A DNA stretch of 64,000 nucleotides from Microstegium vimineum (Eukaryota > Streptophyta > Magnoliopsida > Poales > Poaceae): contig CM039120.1 in assembly GCA_022036555.1 (NCBI GenBank), positions 28,952,991-29,016,990 on the forward strand, in the 5' to 3' direction. This document shows positions 36,080 to 48,033 of this stretch, piece after piece; position 1 is the stretch's first letter; each line of letters opens with the position of its first letter. Under the pieces are notes generated by a model. It saw only the letters and a list, made by a program, of their open reading frames with translations, was not told the DNA's origin and did no database searches. The position numbers and the translations under genes were made by a program.

Positions 36080-39000
36080 TGTAACACCCTAGGTGTTAAT
36101 CTTGCATTTGCATATCATTTCATGAGCATGAGCACAAACATCATTGCATTCATGCATTTCCATGATCATATGAAATGATAATTATAAGTGATCACCTTGT
36201 TTACATGTTGTATGTGTTAACCTACAACTAGCTTTACTTAAGTTATGCTTGTGTAACCAAGTGCTTGATGTTTTGATCACTAATAACCACCTAGATATAT
36301 TTAGGGATGTTAATTGAACCATGTTTATGTTCTTGATCAAGTCCAAAAGAGCTTCTAGGGGTTAAGCTTAATGATTGACCCTAGGAACCCTTTTTCTTGA
36401 TTTAACAAAATGACTTTGTTAATGACCTTGTATGAAAAGGTTGGCTTAAACAAAGTGGTAGAGTTTTTAATTCTGCACAAACTTTGTTTAACCACCTTGA
36501 GGTGATTCAGATCCTAAAATACCCTAATTGGTCACTTAAGGCTGATTTGGGGGCTGTTTTAGCTTTCTGAAATTGCCTAAGTCCTAAGTGCGTTTCAGTT
36601 TGAATGTTGCTATGTTTGAATGCATGTAGTTTGAAATCTAAGCCGTTTCAGCTCAAACAAAGTACACCAAATTTGTAGATCAGCTATAGCTCTACAAAAG
36701 TGTACATTTGGTTGAAGCTAAGATGCAGAGGTTAGGGAGTTAATCGCTTTGCCAAATCGGTCGTCAGTCGGACTGATGCCGGTTTCAAATGCAGAGGCAG
36801 CGCGCCGCTCGGTCGGTGGCCGGCCGTGTCGGGCATCTCGCGACTCGTGGCGGCCATACACCAGAGTTGGACCCCTGCCGGCCGCGCCTTGGATGCCCGC
36901 ACACTCCACCTCGCGGCCGAACGCTCACTCGCCTCGCTCTCTCCCTCTCCTCTCTGCCTCGCGCAAGAAAGCGGAGCACGCGCCATTGCCGCAGCAGCGC
37001 CGTCGCCGAGCTCTCCTGCGCTACACACTGCCGCATTGGCCACCAAAACCCAGCCACAGCTTCGCCTCGCCCTGCTCCACCTTCTACACCGCTGAGCTTC
37101 ACTGCTAACCGCACGGGTAAGCCAGACCGCGCAGCACCCCAAGCGCTATTGATGACCTAAGCTCCGCCGAGCTTTGCGCCGCCATGGCCAGCCTAATACA
37201 GAGCCTCTCCCTCTCTTCTAGCTCTTATACATGGTATCCTATAGGTTGTAGATGCTCACCGAGGAGTCGGTTGAGACGGTTAGGGTTAGGGTTCGCCGGA
37301 ACGGGAACTCCGCCGCGCGGAAGCGCATGGCACCCGCAACTTCGGTGAGGTTACGCTGGGCTTCTCAGCGTCGCTCATGTTCGTCTGAGTAGCGTTAGGG
37401 GTAGCTGGTTAGCCAGCGAGTAGTTAGCTGGAGTTGGTTGAAGCATCCACGGCTCGCCACCACCGGAACAGAAGCACCGCGCCACTGTGAACTCGCCACC
37501 ATGCCGCTGTGCATGTGGCCGAGCTCATCGGAGGGTTCGCACCGTCCCAATCCGGGCTAGATCGGACCACTAGGGTTCCGTGTAGGTGTAGCCGTCGCCC
37601 GTTTGGCTGGAGGAAGCTTGCGCCCGCCAGCGCAAGAGCAGCAGCGCCGCCGTGCCACCATGAACGTCGTCGACCATGCTCCGGTGCGAATGGGGGTACA
37701 ACCAGTTACATGGTTCGATGCGGGTTGCGTAGGGGAACACAACCATGGGGTTGGTTTGGCCGGAAACCTCACCGCCGGCGAAGGACTGAGGGTCGAGCAC
37801 CTCCAGTGGAGTCGGCTCTATTGGGAAGAACCTGACCATTGAGTCCCATGTGTCATAGGCTCTGTTTGTTTCCGTGTTTTGTCTTTTTCAGTTCTGTTGG
37901 TTAACTTTGGAAATTCATAACTAATTCTAGAAAAATGCTGAAAATGGGAAACCAGTTCTGTGAGCTTTGTTATGTTTTTCTCTATGCATGAAAAATGTTA
38001 AGTAACCTGTTCATACTATTCTTCTATGTTGTTTTAATAAAAGTGAACAACATGCTTTATGTGCTTAGTTTAACTTGTTTAATTCATAACTGGAGTTTGG
38101 TATGTGCTAAAATCATGATTCTTGTTGTGTTGAGTTTGTCTTAGCATTTAATTCCCATGAAAAATGTTACTGTGACAGTAACCTATAATTTAGTGGCTTG
38201 CTGTAGTTCTTTTAATTAAATGCTTGTTTAATTAAATGCAACATTGTTATTTTGCTAAGCTAAGTTATATGTGGTTACTGTGCTTGCTATTTTTTTTGTA
38301 CATGTGTTACTTGCTTAGTGTAAGCTAAGAAAATTATGAAATCTCTTGTTTTACACTTTTCAAATTGTTCAAGTAATATATGTTTAACTTGTGCTTGTTT
38401 TCTCATCACCTGGAAAGATGTAATTTTAACTCCTTTTTATTTATGTTTGCTTCTGTTTGTGTGAACACCAAAGTGGTAGCTATTTATGTAGCCTATCCTG
38501 TCTAATTTTATCATGATTTTTGGATGGTTAGTTGTAGGCTTTCTAACTGTTCTGAGTTATCTCTGTTTGCTGTTAAACAGCTGAAGCATGTTTTCTTGTT
38601 AGAATTGTTTGAGCTATTTGTGTTGAGTTTCAACAGTAGCTACACTGGACTTTGTTGTAGATAACTTGTTGACCTGTCTTGTGTTAAAGTTTCACAGCCA
38701 TAACCTGTTTAGTTTAACCTGAGCATGTTTTATAAGTTCAACCTAAAATCTGTGTTTTCCTGTTTGTTCAAAACAGCCTTGCTTATATTGTTTGTTAGCC
38801 CTTTTTAATATTGGATCTAGCTAGGGAGTTTCTGAAATGTTTTGTATATAATTTCATGACCTTTCCAGAATGTCTTAGTTTGTAATTTTTGGTTGTGTGT
38901 AGCTCTAGCTACATAGTTTTCTTCTAGCTGCTGTTTCAAGTGTTTGTTTCCCATGTTATGCTTGTGTTAAGTGGTGTATGCTTGTGTAAGTTAATCAAGT

Positions 39001-40191
39001 ACCTTAAACCATACAACTTGTTAATGCAGGTGTAAGAGAGCTTACCTCAGAGGAGAAGCTCTATTACAGATTATTGAAGAAGGGTAAGTGTAACTTCTCT
39101 ACGGGAGAAGAAATTTGCACATATTCGGTCAATGAAATAAAATGTTGCATAAGACATTCATCATGAGCATCCATTCATATGCATTAGGCATGTCTCATTC
39201 TAATATATGACTTGTCATATATGTTGGTTTATTATACATGTATACATGCATCCAGGATCACCGGAGGGAGTGACCTTGCTGGAATTCGGGGAGCTAGAAG
39301 GAGGAGTCCCACCAGAGTTGGAAGCTCCAGAAGAAGGAGAACAGGGCCCTGATCTCCTGAGTGCCCTAACCACCTCCCCTCCACCTTTGTGAAAGGCAAG
39401 CCCCAGAGCATTATACACCTTCTTACTCTATTTAAAGTATTTTACTTAAAGTTCAACCACTTGTTTGTGCATTAAGTTAATAGGATTTAAGATGGAACCC
39501 CTTGTTGCATTATACCTTCCTTGTCCACTATAAGAACCTTGTAGGTCCAAGATCGAAACCTTGCTTAGTCATGCTTAGACCGGTAGCATGGGTGGTCTAT
39601 CCTCCCCCACAAAGATAGGTTGATCCACCTGATAAAGCCTTGCATAATCCTTGAAGTGTCTATGGTTATGTATCTATCTCTCTGTCGGGTAAGTCTAGCT
39701 GAGTATAATTGAGTACTCAGGGTTTCTTTACCCTTGTTGCAGATGGTATGGTCTATTCTGGTTATTGTCAGGCGTGCCTCTACCCTGCATGTTATCAAAA
39801 GTGAAGACCATGGGCAGTGGTGAATTCTGATGTCTCTCCTTATTGCTTTTGATGAGACTGTACTAGACTTGGCACAATATTTGTGTTAAACAGTTGGCAA
39901 TGGGTTTTGTGAAAACCTAAATTTCCGCTACTTTGATTTGAACTCGGTGTTGTAATAACACTTCTTTAATTTCAGTTGTAATATTATTTCGTTTCGAACT
40001 TATCACTGTGGATATGCGGTTACTGAATCTAGTGTACGATCTCGGGTTGTTACTTGATTGTGGTTTGAGATCCTTCGAGAATTCAAGGACTACCGGGCTT
40101 ATATGGGCTCTAGTGTGACAATGTTGTCTGAAATGATGACCATTGCACTAGTGCTATTATATGTTGGGCAGTTCTGTGACAGCTGGTATCA
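36080..40191 (+). repeat. Element F 5' LTR
   Basis: It is 4112 bp, TGTAACACCC...TTCTGTGACA. It contains a GC-rich block (about 36750-37850) and a long A/T-rich block. Compared with the 3' LTR it lacks 773 bp at 39623-39625 and two short tandem duplications. Small ORFs inside it are shared with the 3' LTR by duplication and give no evidence of coding. Confidence 0.93.
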
Positions 40192-40193
40192 GA

Positions 40194-40204
40194 GGAAGAT
40201 TTAG
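40194..40204 (+). other. Element F primer binding site (tRNA-Met)
   Basis: TGGTATCAGAG lies two bases after the 5' LTR end and is complementary to the 3' end of initiator tRNA-Met, as in other chromoviruses. Confidence 0.9.
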
Positions 40205-40748
40205 TATACTACCGTTCACGAGTGTATTGCAAACAAAAGATTTTGTTTATCAAACTATATTGCTACAAAAACTTTTGTGTGTGTACAAAATTAATTGCAA
40301 ACTATGAGTGTGCCATAGGTTATGTCCCTTATTTCCCAATAGGAAGTCAGGTGGCTTAAATTACTAACTTGGGGGATTGCATCATATATACTACTTAAGT
40401 GTATGCTGGGTATGCACTTAGGTGAGTATTAGATTTACATTTCAGCAATGCACTATTCATACTGTTGGGAATGGGCTGAAATTAATCTTCTGCAGGTACA
40501 CTAACAGCGAATCGTGTAGACCGCTTAGTTACGTATATGAGAGAACGTATGTATGCCACCGTCTAGAATGTTCTTAGTGAAAGTTTTGCTTTCATATGGT
40601 TTGTAAGGACGTAAGATACGTGCATGCATCATGTGTCATCATATCACATTTAATTCCCTCCCTTACTAAATCTGTATCTCTTTTACTTGTTAAAATACCC
40701 AAATCTGTAAAATACATGTTCTCACAAGAAGGTTAAAACTTGTTACAG
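40205..40748 (+). other. Element F untranslated leader
   Basis: A/T-rich sequence lies between the PBS and the ORF0 start codon. I see no ORF or other signal in it. Confidence 0.5.
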
Positions 40749-41223
40749 ATGGCAGCCCCGACACCTCCGCAGCGCAGCAACCGTTTCCTGTCCGTGTTTG
40801 GTGCTCCCAGTTTGCTTTGCAGGGTGCTGAGCCAGGTGGGGTACACCGAGAAGCCTTAGTATTACTGGACCGAGGAGCCGCTTGGGAATGCGCAGTTGTA
40901 CACCGTGACTGTGACTATCCCTAAGCGCACCGAGGCACCTTTGTGGAGGTGTTACTCTGAGGCAGTGACCAACAGTCCTTGGAAGGGTGCTCAGTCCGCA
41001 ACTCTGACCATTCTGTGTCAGATCCTCCAAAAGCACAGTGCAGCTTTGGACCAGGGTGCAGCAGGGACCTTTCCAGAGGAGAGCCCTGACACCACACTTT
41101 GGTACCAGGAGTTGGGTGATCCCTTGATCAGGAACAGGGATGAGAGAGCTGGCAGTTCAGGACCGGCTATGAGTGCTATGCATGCAGTGCTCAAGACTCT
41201 GTTTGTCAGGGAGGACTCCTACT

Positions 41224-42990
41224 TGTTCAGTGTGAGCAGGCTCGGGCCACTCTTCCCAAAAACCAAAACCCAGTTGTTGGGTTCTCAACGGAAGTGGAGA
41301 AAACTCACCGGAAACCCCCAAGATTGAGTTCTCGACCCCTATGGAAAAGAGGCAAGAACACAGGGAAAAACTGGTAGAGAAACAGCCGACGGACGCTGAA
41401 GCTGAGCGTCCGATGCAAAACCACAGAGCACCTTCAGTCGACGGACGCGTCTGGAGGCACCCCGACGGACACTGCCGATCGTCTGACACAAACGAACAGA
41501 GAGCTCTACAACTCTCAGAACCGACGGACGCATCTGGCGCGTGGTCGACGGACGCTAGCGAGCGTCTGACGCCAACTTGACTCGCGCAGACAGAGCAAGC
41601 GGCGGACGCTGACGTCAGCACGACCTAGCATCCGACGCCTCTCAACAGAGCATCCGGCGCCCCCGAGCAGAGCGCAGTAAACGGGAAAACCCCGATTTTC
41701 TTCGCCAAATCTTTCCAAAACGTAACCAAATGATCACCAACTACAACCAAACTTTGTAAGCATGATCCTAGTGCAGTTGGGGAGCTATCCCGAAGAAATC
41801 ATTTCTCAATTTGGATCGGTTAAACGGGCACAAAAGGAATTTGGTAGAAAACCCCAAAACGAAGAACACCGCAAAGAAAACGCCCGATCTGTGTGCTCGT
41901 GAGGTTTTAGGAAAATTCCTTCAGTGAAAAATTGATCCTCACAAGTACTAAGAACTTGGTTCAAACGGAATTTGCAAAGCTTCTCTCAAACAAGAATTCT
42001 CATCTCGGGAAAAAGAGAGAGCAAAAGCAAAAACGAAGAACACAAGAAAAAACGCAGGACACGATCAAGTAATCAACGCCGCCATGGCTAACGAAGGTTA
42101 CGACCTCCGGTTCCTTGCAACAAACTCAATTTCTTATAGAGGTTGGTGAAATCAACCTAGGGATCTCATGAACTACAGAGAGGGTAGAGAGAGAGAGTTG
42201 GGGCAAATGATTAGGGTTCAAGAGATGGGATGAGGGATACCCCTTCACCCCCTACATATCGGGCTTTGGTTATTTCCCAAAGACCCCCTTAGATACATGA
42301 CCGAATTACCTAGCCCTAAGACATTGTAATCCAAGTCGGTAAATCTCAGCCACTCGTTTGAATGGATGGCCCCGCTTCCTACCCGGAGTTGCTGTCGCCT
42401 CGACGCAACCTCCAAGATTCCGCCACGTGTCATCCCCGCTTCCTCGGAAGCTCCGCTTGGGTTTTGAGACCCAAACCCGCGAAACCCGCCACCGGTAGCT
42501 TTCGGCTCAACTACCGAACACCGAGTTTTGAGGCCCAAACTCGGAAACCGTCCACCGGTGGTTTTGCGGCCCAAACCACCAAACCGTTCGACTCGAGCCA
42601 CCTTGTCCTCGCCCGATCGGACTCCGAGTCCCCTGAGCCGCTGCTCGACTCGCTCGTCCACCATCTTGACTCGGTCGACTCGGTCTACCTCCATGTCTTG
42701 TCGCACTCGCCGGTGCCAAGCACTAGCCACCATAGCTAGTCTGCCTGCACCCATGGTCCCTCAGTCCGAGCCCCGCTTCCGCTCTTCACCGCTCTCAGTC
42801 CATCGGCACGGCAAGCCTCTACTCGACCTTCTCCATGCCATTGACCACTATCACTAGGTATAGTACCTGCACACCACAAGCCAATAGACAGGCACACATT
42901 TGCTTTCGCAAAGAGGTTAGAAGTAAGCCACTCAAACTGAAACGCTCAAGTGTTGGGCAATCACTCATTACAAAACTGAACTACATGGGT
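41224..42990. mobile_element. G: probable solo LTR of a third copia-type family inside ORF0 of F
   Basis: This roughly 1.7-kb block interrupts ORF0. It begins near TGTTCAGTGTGAGC and carries a GACGGACGCT-type array (41391-41661) like those in the C and D LTRs. It has no gag or pol. The right boundary lies somewhere between about 42840 and 43000. I could not find a convincing TSD, so the solo LTR call is inference from composition and the split ORF. Confidence 0.5.
41391..41661. repeat. CpG-rich GACGGACGCT-type array in G
   Basis: Copies of GACGGACGCT, GAGCGTC and CGACGGACG in both orientations lie in the first third of G. They are more diverged from one another than those in the C LTRs. Confidence 0.7.
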
Positions 42991-43284
42991 ACTTATCCAC
43001 CATGTGTTCGCAACAACCGTGTTGACGCAGAGTGGAACGGGCTGATTCAGCAGGCCTATGACCAGATCCGAGAGCTACAGTAGGAGGTTCACAGGCTCAA
43101 CAATGTGATCAACTCGATCCCTCCGCCAGTTGCACCAGAGGTAGATCCAGCAGTGATCTATGCCGACGACAACCTAGTCACAGAGGACGAGGATGAGGAG
43201 GACCCCGAGGAGCTTGAGCTTGTCGACGACAGCGACGACGAGGGTGGACGTCTATCAGGGATGGACACCGACCGCGACGACTAG

Positions 43285-43589
43285 GATAGCTTGCTTACAC
43301 TAGTCCTTAGTGTTTATTTTGCGCTTGTGGCTTGACCTTTGTTGCTTCTTGAGGAACATGATGTTGTGTAACCACCATAGCTTAAAGTCCAGATGTCTGG
43401 CACTTTTGGCTTGCATGGATGCTTTTCATGGTACCATGTATGAATGGATGATGATGTGTTGTTAGTCTGAATTCTTTTATGCCCTATGTGGATTTAAGTT
43501 ATCTACTTTTCAGTGATTTACTAAGGCATAATTATGATTCGTCTACAATTACTCCAATCTCATTGCTACTTGCTATCAAATTCATGCAG
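43285..43589 (+). other. Spacer between ORF0 and gag of F
   Basis: A/T-rich sequence with no ORF or signal that I can support. Confidence 0.4.
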
Positions 43590-44667
43590 ATGCCTGCCAA
43601 CACTCGCTCCCGTGGCTCTGGAAGTGGTGGAAATCACCGTGATGAGGATGAGGCTCCTCTGCCAAATCCACCGCCACCACCACCACCGCTTACCCCAGAG
43701 TAGTTTATGGCTCAGTTCATTGGTGGGTAGCGCAACATTGAGGAGTTGCTTCACGAAGTTGCTCGTGGAAATCAGAATCAAGGCAATCGTGATCGTCCAC
43801 CGGCAACCTAGTTCAGCACTTTCAAGGACTTCCTTGACACCAAGCCGCCAATCTTCAAAGAGGCAGAAGAGCCACTCCAAGCTGATGAATGGCTCAACAA
43901 GTTGGAGCAGAAGTTTCATTTGCTCAGGATGACCAAAGAGTTAAAAGCAGAATATGCTTCGCATTAGTTGCAAGGACCAGTAGGTATATGGTGGGCTCAT
44001 CATCGCACCACATACCCAGCTAACACTCCAGTGATGTGGAATCAGTTCAAGACCGCTTTCAGGGGGCATTACATTCCTCCGGGTTTGATGAAAATGAAGG
44101 CAGCTGAGTTTCTGAAGCTTACGCAGGGTACCAAGACCTTAACACAGTACCTTCATGCTTTCAACAATCTGGCCCGCTATGCTCCCCAGTTTGTTGAGAA
44201 TGATGAGATGAAGATCGATAGTTTCAAGAGAGGTCTAGGAACCAAGCTAATGAAGACCCTTGCAAACTCAAACCGTGTCAACTTCAATGAGTTCATCAGT
44301 GATGCTTTGACTCAAGAGAACCAGAACAACCTGCACGCTGCAGCAAAAGGCCGGAAGAGGGCGTTTGAGGGAAGCTCGTCTCAGCAGAGAGCTCCTTTTG
44401 CCAACCGCAATGCTTATCGCCCTCCAGTGGCAGGAGCTAAGTTCAGACCACCCCAGAAGAAAGTTCCAGCTAAGGGTGTGCAACCAAGTCAGTATCGTAA
44501 GCCCTACACCATTGCTCTTCCAAAAGGCAACCCAGGTCAAGGCAATCCAGGAGCTTAGAAGGCCCCAGCTTTTAATGCATCGTGCTTCAACTGTCAGCTT
44601 TTAATGCAATCCAGGGCACTTTGCTAGTGAATGCCCTCACCCAAAGAAGAATCAGGCTTACCAGGGG
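43590..44667 (+). pseudogene. Element F gag
   Basis: An ATG at 43590 (MPANTRSRGSGSGG) opens a frame that holds to about 44595. It is interrupted by TAG codons at 43701, 43728, 43809, 43965 and 44556, each at a position where CAG (Gln) is expected. A Pro-rich N-terminus precedes the retrotransposon gag core (about 43840-44330, WWAHHRTTYPANTPVMWNQF) and a basic segment. The CCHC zinc knuckle near 44580-44640 is broken by a 10-nt insertion copied from about 30 nt upstream, which shifts the frame. Gag forms the particle and binds RNA through the knuckle. Confidence 0.88.
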
Positions 44668-44670
44668 CGC

Positions 44671-47600
44671 GTGCACTACACTACAGTGGAAGAAGTGCCA
44701 CAAGGAGAGCCCGTCATAGCTGGTATGTTCCTTGTAAACCAACATCATGCAGCTGTGCTCTTTGATTCAGGATCTTCGCATTCGTTTGTGAGTAAAGCTT
44801 TTACTGATAAGCATGGAATGAGCATGTCTGATTTGGATGTGGGGTATTGCATAAGTTCAGCAGGGGCTAACATATCAACCAAACAAGCAGTCAGGGATGT
44901 AAGTATCCTAATACTGAAACATGAGTTTAAAACCGATCTTATCATCTTGCCCGGCCTAGGTTTGGATGTGATCCTAGGTGTGAAATGGATGCATCGCTAT
45001 GGTGTCACCATCGATACTAGGGAGAAAACTCTTACACTGAAGACCCCCGAGGAATCAGAAACCTTTTAGATTTCCCTTCCTCAGAAGCTTGATCTTTGTG
45101 CTATGACATGTGCTATCCAAGCCACAGCTCTAAAGAATATCCCGATAGTGTGTGAATTCCCGGATGTGTTTCTAGATGATCTTCCCGGTCTTCCACCTGA
45201 TCGAGATGTGGAGTTTGCTATTGAGTTGATACCTGGTATGGCGCCTATTTCTCGTAGACCGTACCGAATGCCATCCAATGAGCTAGCAGAGTTAAAGAAA
45301 CAGTTACAAGAGTTGCAAGACAAAGGTCTCATTCGCCTAGTTCATCACCATGGGGATGTCCCGCATTGTTCATGAAAAAGAAGGATAAATCCCTACGAAT
45401 GTGTGGATTATCGACCACTCAATGTCGTAACGATCAAGAACAAATATCCTTTACCTCGTATTGATATCTTGTTTGATCAGTTATCTAAGGCTAAGGTGTT
45501 TTCTAAGATTGATTTGTGATCAGGGTATCTTCAAATCAAGATCAGACCACAAGATATACCCAAAACAACTTTTGCAACGAGATATGGACATTACGAGTAT
45601 TTGGTTGTGTCGTTTGGGCTAACTAATGCTCCCGCCTACTTCATGTATCTTATAAACTCAGTGTTCATGCCCGAGTTGGATAAATTTGTAGTTGTGTTCA
45701 TCGACGACATTTTAATCTACTCGGAAAATGAAGCGGATCATGCAGAACACATACATGTAGTTCTTACTTGGCTAAGAGAACATAAGTTGTATGAAAAGTT
45801 TAGTAAGTGCGAGTTTTGGCTTACTAAAGTACCTTTCCTTGGACATATTCTTTCTGTTGAGGGAATTTCAGTTGATCCAAGCAAAGTACAAGAGGTTATG
45901 GACTGGAAAGATCCAACTTCAGTCACCGAGGTTCGTAGTTTTCTTGGTCTAGCGGGATATTACCGTCGGTTTATTCTAGACTTTTCCAAGATAGCTAAAC
46001 CTATGACCAATCTGTTACAGAAAGATAAGAGGTTTGAATGGACTTCAGAATGTGAGGCAGCTTTTCTTACCCTAAGAACTCTACTTACTTCAGCACCCAT
46101 TTTGGCGCAACCAGACATAGCAAAACCCTTTGATGTGTATTGTGATGCCTCTGGGACTGGATTAGGATGTGTTCTTATGCAAGAAGGAAAAGTGATAGCC
46201 TATGCTTCTAGACAGCTCAGAAAACATGAAGTCAACTATCCAACGCATGATCTAGAACTTGCAGCAGTGGTACATGCTTTAAAGATATGGAGACATTGCC
46301 TCCTGGGTAACGTATGCCATATCTACACAGATCACAAGAGTCTCAAGTATATCTTTACGCAGCCAGAGTTGAACATGAGACAAAGAAGATGGTTAGAACT
46401 AATCAAGGATTACAATCTTGAGGTTCATTACCACCCAGGAAAAGCTAACGTGGTAGCTGACGCTTTGAGCAGGAAGTCGCACTATCAACTTGTACAACCC
46501 TTGCTCGAGGATAAGTTTAACTTTCTACATCCGTCAGTGTTGTACAATCTTACAGTCAGCTGCTCGCTCAAAAGTCAAATCATAGAAGGTTAGAAAACCG
46601 ATGTGGGTGTCTTCCATTTCAAAAGAAAGATGAAAACTGAGGGTTCCCAATGTTTCAAGATTGATGAGAAAGGAATCCTATGGTTGAAAGATCGTCTTGT
46701 TGTGCCTAAAGATAAAGAGTTAAGGAACCGGATCTTAGAGGAAGCACATTCCTCTAAGCTATCTATACATCCAGGTAGTAGCAAGATGTATCATGATCTG
46801 AAACAACGCTTTTGGTGGACCAAGATGAAGAAAGAGATTGCCGCATTCATGGCAAGGTGTGATTTATGTTGTAGGGTTAAGGCGGGTACATATGAAACCC
46901 GCGGGACTCTTACAACCTTTGTCAGTTCTAGGATGGAAATGGGAGGAAATCAGCATGGATCTCATAACCGGCCTTTCTCTTACCAAAAAAGGTCATGACT
47001 CAATATGGGTGATTGTGGATCGGTTAACCAAGTCAGCGCACTTCATACCAGTTCGCACCATGAACCGACCATACGAGTATGCAGAGATGTACATCACTCA
47101 CATAGTTCGTTTGCATGGTGTTCCAAGAACAATTGTGTCAGATAGAGGACCGTAGTTCACTGCTCGTTTTTGGGAACATATTCATAAGCAACTTGGAACC
47201 AATCTAGTTCGCAGTTCAACTTATCATCCTCAAACTTTAGGACAAACAGAAAGAGTTAACCAGATTCTCGAAGATCTTCTTAGAGCTTGTGTAATATCGT
47301 CTAAAGGATCTTGGGAAAGTTGGTTATCGTTAACAGAGTTCTCTTACAACAATAGTTATCAAGAGAGTATCAAGATGGCTCCTTTCGAAGCTTTGTATGG
47401 AAGAAGGTGTAGGACACCTCTCAATTGGGTTGAACCAGGAGAAAGAAGATACTACGGTATCGACTTTGTGCAAGAGGCTGAAGATAAAGTTAGAGTGATA
47501 CAAGAACATATGCGCGCAGCACAGTCAAGACAGAAGAGCTATGCGGACAAGAGAAGAAGATCGCTTGAGTTTGGCGTCGGTGACTATGTGTATTTGAAGG

Positions 47601-47989
47601 TGTCACCTATGAAGGGAGTGCAAAGGTTTGGAGTTAAAAGAAAGCTTGCTCCAAGATATGTGGGACCATATCGGATCATCGAAAGAAGTGGAAGAGTAGC
47701 CTATAAGCTGTTGTTACCACCAGAGATGAGGGCTATCTTCAACGTCTTTCATGTATCCTGTTTGAGAGTTCCTGAGGAACATATCGAACCTACAGGTTTG
47801 AAGTTACAGTCAGACTTGTCCTTTGAAGAAAAACATGTCCAAGTCATGGACACCAAAGAAAGAGTAACCCGAAACAAAGTTATAAAGTTTTACAAGATAA
47901 TGTGTAACAATCAAAGTGAACGAGACTCTACATGGGAACGGGAAGACTACCTTAAGGAAGTCTACCCTGCTTTCTATGAAAAATGGTAA
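44671..47989 (+). pseudogene. Element F pol: protease, reverse transcriptase, RNase H, integrase, chromodomain-like tail
   Basis: Protease has LFDSGSSHSFVS near 44760. RT (about 45200-45750) carries the active site FIDD in VVVFIDDILIYS. RNase H (about 46130-46480) has CDASGTGLG and YTDHKSLKY. Integrase has an HHCC zinc site (about 46740-46875) and a core with ISMDLITGL, VSDRGP and GQTERVNQ. The C-terminal 60 residues (about 47800-47989) resemble the chromodomain of Tekay-type chromoviruses. Breaks: TAG at 45067, 46591 and 47153, TGA at 45517, a one-base loss near 45336 offset by a two-base loss near 45404, and a one-base frameshift near 46885. Confidence 0.9.
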
Positions 47990-48019
47990 GCCTTACAAAT
48001 CTCGGGATGAGATTTTTGT

Positions 48020-48033
48020 AAGGGGGTAAGGGT
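48020..48033 (+). other. Element F polypurine tract
   Basis: AAGGGGGTAAGGGT lies directly before the TGTAACACC start of the 3' LTR. Confidence 0.85.

Larger units (their letters stand above)
40749..43284 (+). pseudogene. ORF0 of element F, upstream of gag, split by LTR G
   Basis: An ATG at 40749 (MAAPTPPQRSNRF) opens a frame that, apart from a TAG at 40857, stays open past 41223. It resumes in another frame at about 42990-43284, with VDAEWNGLIQQAYDQIREL, a TAG at 43081, and a Glu/Asp-rich tail ending in TAG at 43282. The N-terminal part includes YTVTVTIP and a helical region. The C-terminal part looks like a short coiled coil plus an acidic tail. Similar ORFs upstream of gag occur in some grass gypsy elements, as I recall. 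Function is unknown. The gap is LTR G. Confidence 0.65.

Noticed and set aside
36732..37160. Several overlapping ORFs on both strands in the GC-rich part of the F LTRs
   Set aside because: High GC content lowers stop frequency in all frames, and no family features are visible.
39207..39392. Small ORF in the F 5' LTR, also found in the 3' LTR at 51233-51502
   Set aside because: The presence of two copies follows from LTR duplication and is no sign of coding; the C-terminal ends differ by frameshift.
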